Shown: positions 16,685 through 25,104 of the stretch, piece after piece | How the letters are laid out: every line of letters begins with the position of its first letter | How positions within the stretch are numbered: position 1 is the stretch's first letter | Position numbers and translations under genes: made by a program | Assembly (NCBI GenBank): GCA_910586675.1 | Contig: CAJUJO010000007.1 | Location: forward strand, 1-54,777 | Direction of reading: 5' to 3' | DNA from: an uncultured Christensenellaceae bacterium | GTDB taxonomy: Bacteria > Bacillota > Clostridia > Christensenellales > Borkfalkiaceae | Length of the DNA stretch: 54,777 nucleotides | The notes under the pieces: model-generated | What the model was told of the DNA's origin: nothing | The model's database searches: none | Seen by the model: the letters and a program-made list of their open reading frames with translations, nothing else

Positions 16685-16879
16685 TTAAATTCCTTCGTTG
16701 AGCTTGTTCAGAAGCGCGTTGAGATCCTCGCCGTGGACGGCGACCGCCTGAGCGATCGTTTCGCCGTGCGCCATCGCGCAGCCGATGCAGTGCATTCCCG
16801 TGGAAAGCAGGATTTCCGCCGCGTCGGGGTTGAGTTCCAAACATTCGGATATCAGCGTATCCGCCGTGATTTTAGCCAT
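16685..16879 (-). CDS. DUF1858 domain protein
   Basis: This 64-aa protein matches the small DUF1858 fold, related to the N-terminal domain of ScdA/YtfE-type proteins. Residues 5-25 form the ADTLISECLELNPDAAEILL helix region and the redox-type CIGCAMAHGET (31-41) provides the two conserved cysteines. Such proteins accompany hybrid-cluster or iron-sulfur enzymes in anaerobes, but the molecular role is not settled. It has its own promoter and is monocistronic. Confidence 0.9.
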   Translation of the reverse strand: MAKITADTLISECLELNPDAAEILLSTGMHCIGCAMAHGETIAQAVAVHGEDLNALLNKLNEGI

Positions 16880-16912
16880 ATCAGTTTACTCCTTAGATTT
16901 TCTTATACCATA

Positions 16913-16941
16913 AATATACCACATTTCCGGGCGGATTACAA
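16913..16941 (-). promoter_or_regulatory. Promoter of the DUF1858 gene
   Basis: Minus-strand TTGTAA (16936-16941), 17-bp spacer, TATATT (16913-16918). Confidence 0.7.
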
Positions 16942-16960
16942 CGATTTAAACAAAATTTCT

Positions 16961-17416
16961 TCAAAGCGCCAGCAACCAGTAAATAAGCCCCACCGCGGCG
17001 CCCGCGCTCACGCCGAACACGATAATGGGTCCCGCGACGATGAACATCTTCGCCGCCATGCCGTATACGTAGCCTTCCGTCTTAAACTCGATCGCGGGCG
17101 ACGCGACGGAATTCGCAAAGCCCGTAATCGGCACGATGCTTCCCGCCCCCGCGTTTTTGCCGATTCTGTCGTAAACGCCGAAGCCCGTTAACAGCGTTCC
17201 CAAAAAGATGAGAAGGACGGAAACGGTGCCCGCCAGAATATCCCCCGAAAGCCCCGCAAATTCCAGCATATATCGGAAAAACTGACCGATACAGCAGATA
17301 AATCCGCCGACGAGGAAGGCATGCCCGCACGTCTTGAAATGCTTGGTGGGCGGATCGAAAGAGTTTACATAATTAATATAGTTCTTGTTATAGTTCTCGC
17401 GCGATTTGCCCGTCAT
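16961..17416 (-). CDS. spoVAC: Stage V sporulation protein AC
   Basis: SpoVAC is a membrane protein of the SpoVA complex that moves dipicolinic acid in forespores and germinating spores. The 151-aa product shows the family N-terminus (about 15 charged residues), then FLVGGFICCIGQ and three further hydrophobic segments, ending at VGLIYWLLAL. The ATG at 17416 fits the family length. A GTG at 17458 with a better-spaced AGGAG would add 14 residues. It normally sits with spoVAD and spoVAE, but neither is next to it here. Upstream on the same strand is the last gene of the capsid cassette, about 110-150 bp away. Confidence 0.9.
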   Translation of the reverse strand: MTGKSRENYNKNYINYVNSFDPPTKHFKTCGHAFLVGGFICCIGQFFRYMLEFAGLSGDILAGTVSVLLIFLGTLLTGFGVYDRIGKNAGAGSIVPITGFANSVASPAIEFKTEGYVYGMAAKMFIVAGPIIVFGVSAGAAVGLIYWLLAL

Positions 17417-17566
17417 TTGATTTCCCGCGCCTCCTCTCTTCCCGCCTGCGGAAAGCACGTTTCCCGCTCCTCTCTCGTTTTGTCGAGCGGGTTCGTCCGA
17501 ATCTTTTTCATACCTATAATTTGGTAAATTTATTCGGATTTTATACCGCCCGCCGCGAAATTCCGC

Positions 17567-18058
17567 TCAGCAGTAGGAAGCGAGCAATTCGTAAAGCGTC
17601 CTGTAAAATTCGCCGAGATATTCTTTGGCGAGCGTGTCCATGGCGAACGCCTGCAAGCGCGCGTTCGGATCGTCCGTCGCCTGCATGTAGTAATTGCGCA
17701 CGACGAGGAAACGCTGGGAATAAGATAGATTGTAATTGGGATTTTCGGGATAGCGGTAAGGGCCCTGTTCATTCCCTTCCGATCCGATCCCCTCGTACGC
17801 GATTTGATACAACAAATCGGCGCGCACCGCTTCGACCTGCCGCTGTGCGTCCGCCCGCTCCTTGGCGAGCCTGTCCCTGAGGGCGGTGGAACGCACGGCG
17901 TTATTGGAGAGCGCCATGCGGAAGAGCTCCCCGCAAAGCTCATCCGCCTCCGACAAAAGTTTATCCTTTTTGGCCTGCGCCGCGCGCACCATGGCGAGCT
18001 GCACGGCGGAAAGATTTTTATAGTTTTCGTCCGATAAATCGATGATGTCAATAACCAA
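17567..18058 (-). CDS. Unknown protein, distal gene of the capsid cassette
   Basis: A 163-aa protein I do not recognise. It is largely helical and soluble, with a coiled-coil-prone first half (about 20-80, rich in Ala, Glu, Lys, Arg) and a second half containing YSQRFLVVRNYYMQ. It starts with TTG behind GAGGAGG and overlaps the end of the nozzle gene by 11 bp, so it belongs to the same translationally coupled operon. Position suggests a minor virion or tail-completion protein, but this is inference only. Confidence 0.75.
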   Translation of the reverse strand: MVIDIIDLSDENYKNLSAVQLAMVRAAQAKKDKLLSEADELCGELFRMALSNNAVRSTALRDRLAKERADAQRQVEAVRADLLYQIAYEGIGSEGNEQGPYRYPENPNYNLSYSQRFLVVRNYYMQATDDPNARLQAFAMDTLAKEYLGEFYRTLYELLASYC

Positions 18059-19328
18059 AACGATCCTCCTCGCGCACGGCGAATATGATTTTTTTCAGCG
18101 CCACGCCTTCCGAACGTGCCGTAATGCGCAAGGAAAAGGTTCTCCCCCGCACGGGACGGTTGAACGCCAGCCGCTCCCCCGCCGCGCCTTCCGCGGCACA
18201 GTACGATTGATTTTCTCCGAACGCTTCTATCAGATACTCCCCTTCCCCTTCCAAGAGCATCGCATCGAGAAATTTATTCCCGTCCGAAAGCCCGAGCGCC
18301 GTCTTTCCGATTTCCAGCCCGCACGCGCCGGCGCGCGGCGCGCCGCTTGCCGTCAGGCGGTAAAGAGCTCCCTCGAAGGAAAACAAAAGCTCTGCACCTC
18401 CAACGAGATTTTCCGCGGGAATGTCGATAAAATGCCCCTCTTTGCGGGCGGGATCGGCACAGAAAATACAGCGCTCCCCCGAAAGCAGCGTTACCGCGGC
18501 ATAATATTTCCCGCCCGCGCCGACGGCGGATACGGGCTTGGTCAAATCGACGCGCCCCGCGCCGTACTCCGTGAGGAGCGCGCACACGCCGCCGTTAAAG
18601 GCAAAGAGTCCGCTTTCGGTAAAGAAGAGAATTTTATCCCCGCAGCTTGCAATCGACTCCTTTGCGATTTTTCCGCACGCATACGGCAGCGTTACCGCCT
18701 TGAAATTGAGGTTGTCGCCGAGGGCGCGAAGCTGCGTGATGCCCCGCTCGCGAAATAAGTACAGTTTTTCCTTATACGGCAGCATGGCGACGATATCGCC
18801 GCCCGCGGAAGGCAAATCGAGATAACCCGCGCCCTGCTCGCTTTCCTGCCAGTTTTCCGGTTCGAGCGCCTTGGAATAGCGCACACGGTACCCCTTCGCC
18901 GCAAACAGCCGCTCGTAATGCACGGCAACGCACGACGCGCCGCCGCCCGCGTCCGCAATGTATATCGGAGTATCTTCGAGAAGATAGATCCCCGCGTCGC
19001 TCACGGCATACTCGCGCCGTTCTCCGTTCTTGTGAACGAAGGAAACCGCCCCGCGGAGGTTCATGATCCCCCCCGCGGACGCGAACGTTTTCCCGTTGAA
19101 ACGATACAGTTCGCCGAACTCCTTTACGGCGTAAACGAGCGCTTCCCCGTTCCGCACCAGCACGGCGCCCTCGGGGAGCGGGCAAACCTGCCCGCTCCCT
19201 TCCGCGCACACGAGCGCATTCCCTTCCGCGCGCATATGGTACGCCTTAATCGGAAGCCGCGCATCTCCGTCCTCAACGTCGAATTTGAGCGTGCGGCGCG
19301 TAAATTTCGGCACGTACAGCGGCGTCAT
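18048..19328 (-). CDS. P22 gp10-like tail nozzle / packaged DNA stabilisation protein (putative)
   Basis: The 426-aa product is beta-rich throughout. It contains the pattern KGYRVRYSKALEPENWQESE (about 160-180) followed by GDIVAMLPYKEKLYLFRERGITQL (about 195-220). That pairing of an 'x-Y-S-x-x-x-P-x-N-W' phrase with a 'YK-EKLYLF-E' phrase is characteristic of P22-like nozzle proteins with a propeller-like fold. The ATG follows GAGGAGG and overlaps the previous stop as ATGA. It lies directly after a gp4-like adaptor gene, the P22 order. The family call rests on motif memory and order, without a database search. Confidence 0.7.
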   Translation of the reverse strand: MTPLYVPKFTRRTLKFDVEDGDARLPIKAYHMRAEGNALVCAEGSGQVCPLPEGAVLVRNGEALVYAVKEFGELYRFNGKTFASAGGIMNLRGAVSFVHKNGERREYAVSDAGIYLLEDTPIYIADAGGGASCVAVHYERLFAAKGYRVRYSKALEPENWQESEQGAGYLDLPSAGGDIVAMLPYKEKLYLFRERGITQLRALGDNLNFKAVTLPYACGKIAKESIASCGDKILFFTESGLFAFNGGVCALLTEYGAGRVDLTKPVSAVGAGGKYYAAVTLLSGERCIFCADPARKEGHFIDIPAENLVGGAELLFSFEGALYRLTASGAPRAGACGLEIGKTALGLSDGNKFLDAMLLEGEGEYLIEAFGENQSYCAAEGAAGERLAFNRPVRGRTFSLRITARSEGVALKKIIFAVREEDRFGY

Positions 19329-19885
19329 GCCCACCTCCTCGACCGCACGCGCAAACCGCCGCGGGGATACCCCGCCGCCCGCAGCGCGTCGCGGTAGCGC
19401 TTTTCCCAGAGCGCCGCTTCGGAGAACTGCCCGCGGGAAAGACAGAATTCGCACGCCACACCGAAGGATAAAAGGCGCGCCGATATGATTCCCGAAAATT
19501 CCGAATCGTCCTCCCACGCCTTTTCGGCGGGCGCGTACGCATACGTAACTGCCGCCTGCGCGGCGGGCGGAGAGAGCTCCAGCCCGTCGGCATAAACGGT
19601 AAACGAAAGCGGCTTGCCGTCGCGATCCTTTGCGCTTATAATGCGCACGGGCGCGCGGGAAAAGCGCGTATAAGCGATTCTTCCCGAAACAGGCAGAAAA
19701 CTTTCCTCCCGCTTCAAGGGATAATAATCGAGCGCGATTTCGTTTTCCACGAGATTGTAACAGCGGAGAAGGGATGCAAGCTCGCCTTCGGGTTTTCCCG
19801 CAAGCGTTTCCGCCTGCCGCTGCAAATCTTCCCGCCCCAGATTCGCCGCCGCGAGGGCGGCGATCTCCTTTACTTTAACAGGCAT
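19325..19885 (-). CDS. Head-tail adaptor (gp4-like, putative)
   Basis: This 186-aa protein has a helical N-terminus (MPVKVKEIAALAAANLG, LLRCYNLVENEIALDYYPLK) then a beta-rich middle and a helical end. The 'L-R-C-x-N-x-V-x-x-E-I-A' phrase is typical of small phage proteins that join portal to tail. It follows the coat gene by 18 bp and is coupled to the nozzle gene by ATGA. The very basic C-terminus (GGLRVRSRRWA) is noteworthy. Confidence 0.7.
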   Translation of the reverse strand: MPVKVKEIAALAAANLGREDLQRQAETLAGKPEGELASLLRCYNLVENEIALDYYPLKREESFLPVSGRIAYTRFSRAPVRIISAKDRDGKPLSFTVYADGLELSPPAAQAAVTYAYAPAEKAWEDDSEFSGIISARLLSFGVACEFCLSRGQFSEAALWEKRYRDALRAAGYPRGGLRVRSRRWA

Positions 19886-19903
19886 AAGCCCTCCTTTGAA
19901 CGT

Positions 19904-21055
19904 TTACGCTTCTTTGATGCCGAGCAAGGCGCCCTGCCCGCACGGGCGGTTGCAGATGAGCTCGGCGTATTTGACGAGCGTCGCCGTATATACGGGCTTG
20001 CCCGCAACCTGTTTGAGCACCTTTCCGTCCTCACCTTCCAGCCACTGCCAGTCGCACAGCTGATGAAGGCAGAAATCGTCGGTGTTGAGAAGGTACATTG
20101 TCCCCGCGGGACAGAATCTGTCAGCGACGACGGGAATGCCGTTGAAGCTGACGGCGCGGTAGCCTCCCGCGAGCTCCATCGTTTCCATCTGTCTGTATTT
20201 GGAAAGCGCGGAAGCGAGCGCCCGCCTTACGCCCCAGGAGCAGACGATGAAATTGACCTTGCTGCCCGAATTTTCCTCGATGGCGTCGAGCGCGCTCTGC
20301 AATTTTTCCTCGGTGATGTCGCCGACGGCAAGCAGGCGGTACGGGCGCATCCAGAGATTGGAGGAGCGCTTGACCCCGTACAGCGTATCGGACGTGGAGA
20401 TAACGGCGCCCAAGCCCGTAAGCTCCAAGCCGTAGCTATTCTGCACGACAAAGATGCAGCCGACCGCGTCGGTGAGCGCGTCCCCTTCCAACATGACGGT
20501 TTTGGTGATCCGGTCCACCGTCTTTATTCTTCTGCCCGCAGAAACGAGCGCGCCGCTCTTATACACGTCCACGATCATGCCCTCGGCGACCGCCGCCGTA
20601 GAATCGACGGTGAGCATCTTCGCCGTCGCCGCCGTGATTTCGGCGAGCTTGCCCGTGCCGTCGCCGAAAAGCATTCTGCCGAAGTTGAAGGACGAGCTCT
20701 TGATAAGCCCCTCCATTTCGTCGTTGAGAAGGTTGACGAAGGCGCCCTCGTTATTCTGCGAAGCGCGGATGGCTTTATCGGAAATTTCGATCGTTCCGTA
20801 CAGATTTTTGAGCGTAGAAACGAACTGCGCGTAATTGTTGCCCGAAGGCGCGGGGAGCGGGCCCTCCTCCGTGCCCGCGCCGATGCCGCCGTTCAAGCCG
20901 AAGCGTACGGCTTTGCGCACGTCGCGCCCCCATACGTCCGCCGTGGTGTGCTTGATTTTATCGAGGAAGGGGCTGGAATTGTGGTTGAGCTGATCGCTCA
21001 CCACGTCGAGATAATAGGATTTGAGTACGTTGTCCGCTGTGCTAGTCGTTACCAT
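19904..21055 (-). CDS. Phage major capsid protein
   Basis: A 383-aa coat protein. The sequence has the long N-terminal helix region and the mid-protein phrase NLYGTIEISDKAIRASQNNEGAFVNLLNDEM. A central domain with the turn-rich LTGLGAVIS follows, then a C-terminal part (IPVVADRFCPAGTMYLLN) common in HK97-fold coat proteins encoded next to a scaffold gene. No N-terminal protease-cleaved delta domain is obvious, which agrees with a separate scaffold gene just upstream. The reading frame is intact. Confidence 0.9.
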   Translation of the reverse strand: MVTTSTADNVLKSYYLDVVSDQLNHNSSPFLDKIKHTTADVWGRDVRKAVRFGLNGGIGAGTEEGPLPAPSGNNYAQFVSTLKNLYGTIEISDKAIRASQNNEGAFVNLLNDEMEGLIKSSSFNFGRMLFGDGTGKLAEITAATAKMLTVDSTAAVAEGMIVDVYKSGALVSAGRRIKTVDRITKTVMLEGDALTDAVGCIFVVQNSYGLELTGLGAVISTSDTLYGVKRSSNLWMRPYRLLAVGDITEEKLQSALDAIEENSGSKVNFIVCSWGVRRALASALSKYRQMETMELAGGYRAVSFNGIPVVADRFCPAGTMYLLNTDDFCLHQLCDWQWLEGEDGKVLKQVAGKPVYTATLVKYAELICNRPCGQGALLGIKEA

Positions 21056-21067
21056 GTTACATTCTCC

Positions 21068-21481
21068 TTAATTTTTTTGATTGCGCAGATAGCCGAGCGC
21101 GAGATTGCCCGCTTCGCGGAGATTCCGCGGACGGTCGGCGGGCGCGGCGACGCCCGCCCCCGAACCCGTCATCAGGGGCACGCCTTTAAGCGATTGCAGA
21201 TACTCGCTCACAAGACGCGCGCAAACCCCTTCGTTCTGTTTTGCCTGCCGGTAAAGCTCTTCGCTGCCGACCTCGCGCGGTTCGGCGGGCGCGGCTGCTT
21301 CCCGCGCCTTTTCCGCCTCTTCGAGCGCTTTGAGCCGTTGACTGCGGCGGGTAAATTCCGACTCCAGCTCTCCGTACGCGCGCACAAGGGCGTCTACGGA
21401 TTTGAATTTCCCCAAATCGGGCGTCTGCGCGCCCTCCGCATTTCCCGCTTCGGGATTCCCGTTTACGTTGTCCTCTTCCAT
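21068..21481 (-). CDS. Scaffolding-like protein
   Basis: The 137-aa product is acidic at the N-terminus, has a long predicted coiled coil (about 35-75, SVDALVRAYGELESEFTRRS onward) and a flexible Ala/Pro-rich centre. It lies 12 bp upstream of the coat gene and downstream of the portal, exactly where phage scaffolding proteins are encoded. The 'FKSVDALVRAYGELESEF' phrase recurs in scaffold-like proteins of Clostridia phages. GGAGAAG-type ribosome binding site. Confidence 0.75.
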   Translation of the reverse strand: MEEDNVNGNPEAGNAEGAQTPDLGKFKSVDALVRAYGELESEFTRRSQRLKALEEAEKAREAAAPAEPREVGSEELYRQAKQNEGVCARLVSEYLQSLKGVPLMTGSGAGVAAPADRPRNLREAGNLALGYLRNQKN

Positions 21482-21495
21482 GTTCTTCTCCTTTT

Positions 21496-23355
21496 TTATT
21501 TATTCCGCTCCGCCTGCCGTTTGCGGTGTTCGGCGATATGCCGCACGATGCGCTCCTTTGTCGCCGCGTCCTCTTCCCCGCCCGAAAGGAGCGCGCGCGT
21601 ATGCTCGCAAATATGCAGCGCATGGTCGTCGTACTCGTCCGCCGCGGCGTCGCCCTCTTTCAGGGCGACGTTTTCCCGTTCGGCTTTACGCAGGTGCAGG
21701 CGGGAAATATCCCGCGCGTTCTCGAACGAACCGTAGCCCAGCGCGTCGAGGAGCTTGTTCCGCGTGTCGTCGGAAAAGCTGCCGTCCGCCTCCTTCAAAA
21801 GCCCGAGCGAGAGCAGATACAAAACGTCCTCCTTTTGTTGCTCGGGCGTGCGGTCGTACCCCGTTTCGAACTGCACGTCGTCGGCGGAAATATCGCTGGC
21901 GTCGAAGTAGTAGAGCTCGGTATGCCCGCCCGTACCCGTCATGCGAAGGATCCTGCGCGCGGAAGCGAACTGCTTGTATAAATGCAAAATCTGCTTGCCC
22001 GCTTCCTTTACCGCCCGCTCCACGCTCTCCACGCTCATGCGCATGCGGTTGGTGTCCTGGTCGATGAGCAGTTGAAGCCCGACCGCCGAAGTTACGTGCG
22101 TGGGATTTGCGGAATTGCGCGAGATTTCGCTCATGCCCGACACGAGAATGAACTCGGCGGAGAGCCGCTCCTCTTCCTCGGCGAATTCGGCGGGAAGCTT
22201 GCCGCAATCGAGGAAGCCGGGCGCGGGCGAGCCCTGGCGGTAAACGAGCACCTTGCCCGGATAAAGCCCGTCCTCCGCCAGCTCCTCCGCATCTACCGCG
22301 CCGTCCTCCACCGCGATAACGCCCATGGAGAGCCTGTTCAGGAATTCGTGCTTGCGGTTCCGGACGGCGTTGTACGACCGCTGCAAGGGGATCATGCGGT
22401 CGACGACGGACGTTCCGAAGAAACTTCCCGCGAGCGGCACGCACGTCTGACGGATAAAGGGAAGAACGCGCTCCCCCCTGTCGCCGTTCCGATAAGGCAG
22501 AGAGCCCTCGTAGAGTAGCGTCTCCCCCGCCGCGATTTCCAGCCGCCCTTCGGGATATTGTCCGTTCGGTCGGGTATACCGCTCGATCAGAATTTCCGCA
22601 TTTTCGAGGCAGGGGCGAGCCTCCCCGTCGGAAGGTCGCTTCCAGCCGCCCGCCGCCGCGTAGGGCGCGAAAGAAAACTCGTCTATCCGCCGCCCCGCGA
22701 CCTCCGCTCCGAACCGCTCTTTTATCTCCGACACGGGCACGGCTTTCGCGTGGATGAGGCTCTTCACCTCTTCCATGCTCTCGGCGGTCAAGCTGTCGGG
22801 ATAAATCTCGAAGGGGGGCAGCGCAACCACGTTCACGTCCCCCTCCCGTACGGAATGCCCCGATTCGTCCGCCCCGATAATATTTCCGTCGTCAAAATTC
22901 CACACGACCTTGTAGAACGCCGTGCCGCACGTTTCCGACCACAGCGTGGCGCGGGTGATGATCTTGTCGAAGTCGAGGCGGTTTTTGACGGACGTCAGAA
23001 TATTGGAGCACAGCCGCGCCGTCTTCATATCCTCTTCGCTGTCGGAAAAGGCGCGCACGTTGAGGGAAGGGCGCACTTTTGCAAGGCGCGCCATGCGCGT
23101 GTCGATGGTGGGCGCAATGTGGTTGTAGCACCCGCGCGACTGCCAGTAAAACGCCGCGTCCTCTTCCTCGATGTCGCCCGAGGGTGAAATGTCGCAGTAC
23201 TGATTGCCGCTGACGAAATTCATGTTGAGCCGCCAGCCCCGCTCCAAAGACTTGCGCGCCTCCTGCCGCGCCGCAAAATCCTCGCAAAGTTCCCGCGCGA
23301 GCGCGCGCCTGCGCTTCTCCTCCCGCGTCCGCGCTTCCCGTTCTTTTTCTTCCAC
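21496..23355 (-). CDS. Phage portal protein (P22-like)
   Basis: The portal forms the dodecameric ring through which DNA enters the capsid. The 619-aa product has the typical N-terminal phrases WRLNMNFVSGNQY and ISPSGDIEEED, then NHIAPTIDTRMARLAKVRPSL (about 80-105) and a middle domain ending in long helices (KEAGKQILHLYKQF). The start was set at GTG 23355 behind AAAGGAGG; it overlaps the TerS-like stop by one base (TAGTG). A longer frame upstream would overlap that gene. The C-terminal 60 residues are highly charged. Confidence 0.9.
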   Translation of the reverse strand: MEEKEREARTREEKRRRALARELCEDFAARQEARKSLERGWRLNMNFVSGNQYCDISPSGDIEEEDAAFYWQSRGCYNHIAPTIDTRMARLAKVRPSLNVRAFSDSEEDMKTARLCSNILTSVKNRLDFDKIITRATLWSETCGTAFYKVVWNFDDGNIIGADESGHSVREGDVNVVALPPFEIYPDSLTAESMEEVKSLIHAKAVPVSEIKERFGAEVAGRRIDEFSFAPYAAAGGWKRPSDGEARPCLENAEILIERYTRPNGQYPEGRLEIAAGETLLYEGSLPYRNGDRGERVLPFIRQTCVPLAGSFFGTSVVDRMIPLQRSYNAVRNRKHEFLNRLSMGVIAVEDGAVDAEELAEDGLYPGKVLVYRQGSPAPGFLDCGKLPAEFAEEEERLSAEFILVSGMSEISRNSANPTHVTSAVGLQLLIDQDTNRMRMSVESVERAVKEAGKQILHLYKQFASARRILRMTGTGGHTELYYFDASDISADDVQFETGYDRTPEQQKEDVLYLLSLGLLKEADGSFSDDTRNKLLDALGYGSFENARDISRLHLRKAERENVALKEGDAAADEYDDHALHICEHTRALLSGGEEDAATKERIVRHIAEHRKRQAERNK

Positions 23356-23609
23356 TATATTTCCTCCTTTAACTGTTTCAACAACCGCGCTCTTTCCGCT
23401 TCCAGCTCTTCGTCGGAAAGGCAAGCGTAATCAACGTCCTCCATCAGCAGTTTTACGGCCTTGAGATCGGGCGGTATATCCTTCTTCGTTTCCTTTCGCC
23501 TGACCAGCTTCAACTCCCCGTCCTCCACGCCGTACTCTTCGGTTACTTCCTCGACGGAGTAGCCGAGCGCCACCTTCAAAATGGCTTTTCTAATCTGTTC
23601 GTCTTCCAA
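23355..23609 (-). CDS. Small terminase-like protein
   Basis: This 84-aa protein carries AILKVALGYSVEEVTEEYG (8-26) followed by ELKLVRRKETKKDIPPDLKA, then an acidic helical tail (LSDEELEAERARLLKQLKEE). The phrase 'ALGYxxEEVTEE…KxxKKDxPPDxKA' resembles phage terminase small subunits of Clostridia. It is unusually short and encoded after, not before, the large terminase. Its stop is fused to the portal GTG. It could instead be an unrelated assembly protein. Confidence 0.6.
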   Translation of the reverse strand: MEDEQIRKAILKVALGYSVEEVTEEYGVEDGELKLVRRKETKKDIPPDLKAVKLLMEDVDYACLSDEELEAERARLLKQLKEEI

Positions 23610-23623
23610 ATGCTCCCCCCTTT

Positions 23624-25051
23624 TTACCCGAAGCGGCGAGGACGCCGCAGTTTGCGAATGAGCCTGTCTTTATCCCGCTTGATGACGCCGTCCGCTTCGG
23701 GCGGGTCGTTCTTCGGGCGGGTCATGAGATAGTAACGCAGTTCGTCCATGGCGTGATCGTCCTTCTTTTCGGGGCTCTCGCCGCTCCCCCAGAAATATCC
23801 CTTGAATTCGCGTATCATGTTCGTGCAGCAGGAAAAAATATACAGGTTGGGAAGTCCGTTCTTCCTGTTGAGATAACTCTTTACGCGGGCGATCCCGCCG
23901 AACACGTCCTTGTTCACGCGCGGATTGACGAGAATATCCCGCTCGTAAAAGAGCTCGGATACGCTCTTTGCGGAAGATAACGTGCGCTGCCCAGCCGCGC
24001 TGTCGATGAGCGCCGAAATCCGTCCCTTTCCGTCCCGCTTCCAGCCGAGTCTTTCGCTGATTTCGTGCAAGGCGCGGGCGTGGAAATCAACGTCCTCCCC
24101 CGCGCGGTAGTGCTCGGCGACGACGTAGACGTTTCCGTCATAATCGACGGCGTACCAGTGCGCCGAGAGCGGGTTGTGCAGCCCGGGGTCTATGGACAGG
24201 GTATCCTGCCACTCCTTCGGCACGTCGAACGGTTTTATCACGTGCACGCTTTCGTCGAATTCGGGATAGACGAGCCCTTCCCGCGTGCAGAATTTCCCGT
24301 ACCTGCGCGCCTGCAATATCGTTTCGTCCATGGTGTTTTCGAGGAGAGCGATTTCCTTTTTGGATAGAAAGGGGTTATCCGCCCACTCCATGAACTCGTA
24401 CCACACCTCGGGATTGCGTTTCTGATTGAGATAAATATCGCGGTATACGAAGGTAAGCCCCTTTAAGGGCGTCATCGTGCCGAATATTTCGCCGCATTTG
24501 TCGACGACGCGCATCAGACATTCGGTATAGATATCTTCGGGCGGCTCCTCGTCGAACCAGACGAAATCGAGGGAACTGCCTTGAAACTTTTCCCTCCCCT
24601 GGTCGCAGCTGCGGAATCCGATGACGGAAATCCCGCCGAACACGTTTTTCACGGCAATCTGGTCTACGACGCCGCGTTCGGGCGCGTCCTTCTTTCCGCT
24701 CTGCATAACGATGTCGGCGATCCAGTCGGGGCGGAGATAGTGCAATATCTTTTTCTGCGCGACGTCCCTCTGCACTTGCGCCGTGAGCGAAACCACCCAG
24801 CCGAATACGTCGGGGCGGTTTTTGCGATACGGGTGGATGCCGCGCGCCATCCACACAGCTTCCACCGCGCCGCACTCCGTCTTGCCCGAACGGTTTCCGC
24901 CGAACACCCAGCGGTTGCGCTTTTTACACTTATGGAAGGCGAGCTGTTTTTTGTGCTTCTTTCCCCCCGCGTTATACCGCGCGATCGGCGATTGCGCCCG
25001 CTTTACCAATTCCCGCTCCACCGATTTGATTTTTTCTATTATTTCGTTCAT
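23624..25051 (-). CDS. Phage terminase large subunit
   Basis: TerL is the DNA-packaging motor and nuclease. The 475-aa product contains Walker A GGNRSGKT (51-58) and Walker B FVWFDEE (163-169) with catalytic Glu168. The RNase H-like nuclease domain has Asp288 in LSIDPG, Asp350 in ALIDSAAG and DDHAMDELRY (431-440) as the third acidic site. All key residues are present and the frame is intact, so an active enzyme is possible. The ribosome binding site is poor (AGGA far upstream). It is the first packaging gene and diverges from an exported protein gene. Confidence 0.95.
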   Translation of the reverse strand: MNEIIEKIKSVERELVKRAQSPIARYNAGGKKHKKQLAFHKCKKRNRWVFGGNRSGKTECGAVEAVWMARGIHPYRKNRPDVFGWVVSLTAQVQRDVAQKKILHYLRPDWIADIVMQSGKKDAPERGVVDQIAVKNVFGGISVIGFRSCDQGREKFQGSSLDFVWFDEEPPEDIYTECLMRVVDKCGEIFGTMTPLKGLTFVYRDIYLNQKRNPEVWYEFMEWADNPFLSKKEIALLENTMDETILQARRYGKFCTREGLVYPEFDESVHVIKPFDVPKEWQDTLSIDPGLHNPLSAHWYAVDYDGNVYVVAEHYRAGEDVDFHARALHEISERLGWKRDGKGRISALIDSAAGQRTLSSAKSVSELFYERDILVNPRVNKDVFGGIARVKSYLNRKNGLPNLYIFSCCTNMIREFKGYFWGSGESPEKKDDHAMDELRYYLMTRPKNDPPEADGVIKRDKDRLIRKLRRPRRFG

Positions 25052-25104
25052 TTTCGATAAAATTTATCCTTTCACGCGCCGCGGATTTCGCTAAGATAGC
25101 GGTT

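Noticed and set aside
19329..19517. Longer N-terminus of the nozzle-like protein
   Set aside because: It would overlap the adaptor gene by 190 bp, while the ATG at 19328 has GAGGAGG and an ATGA junction.
17567..25051. A phage-tail-like bacteriocin
   Set aside because: The block encodes packaging and capsid genes and lacks sheath, tube, tape-measure and baseplate genes, the reverse of a tailocin.
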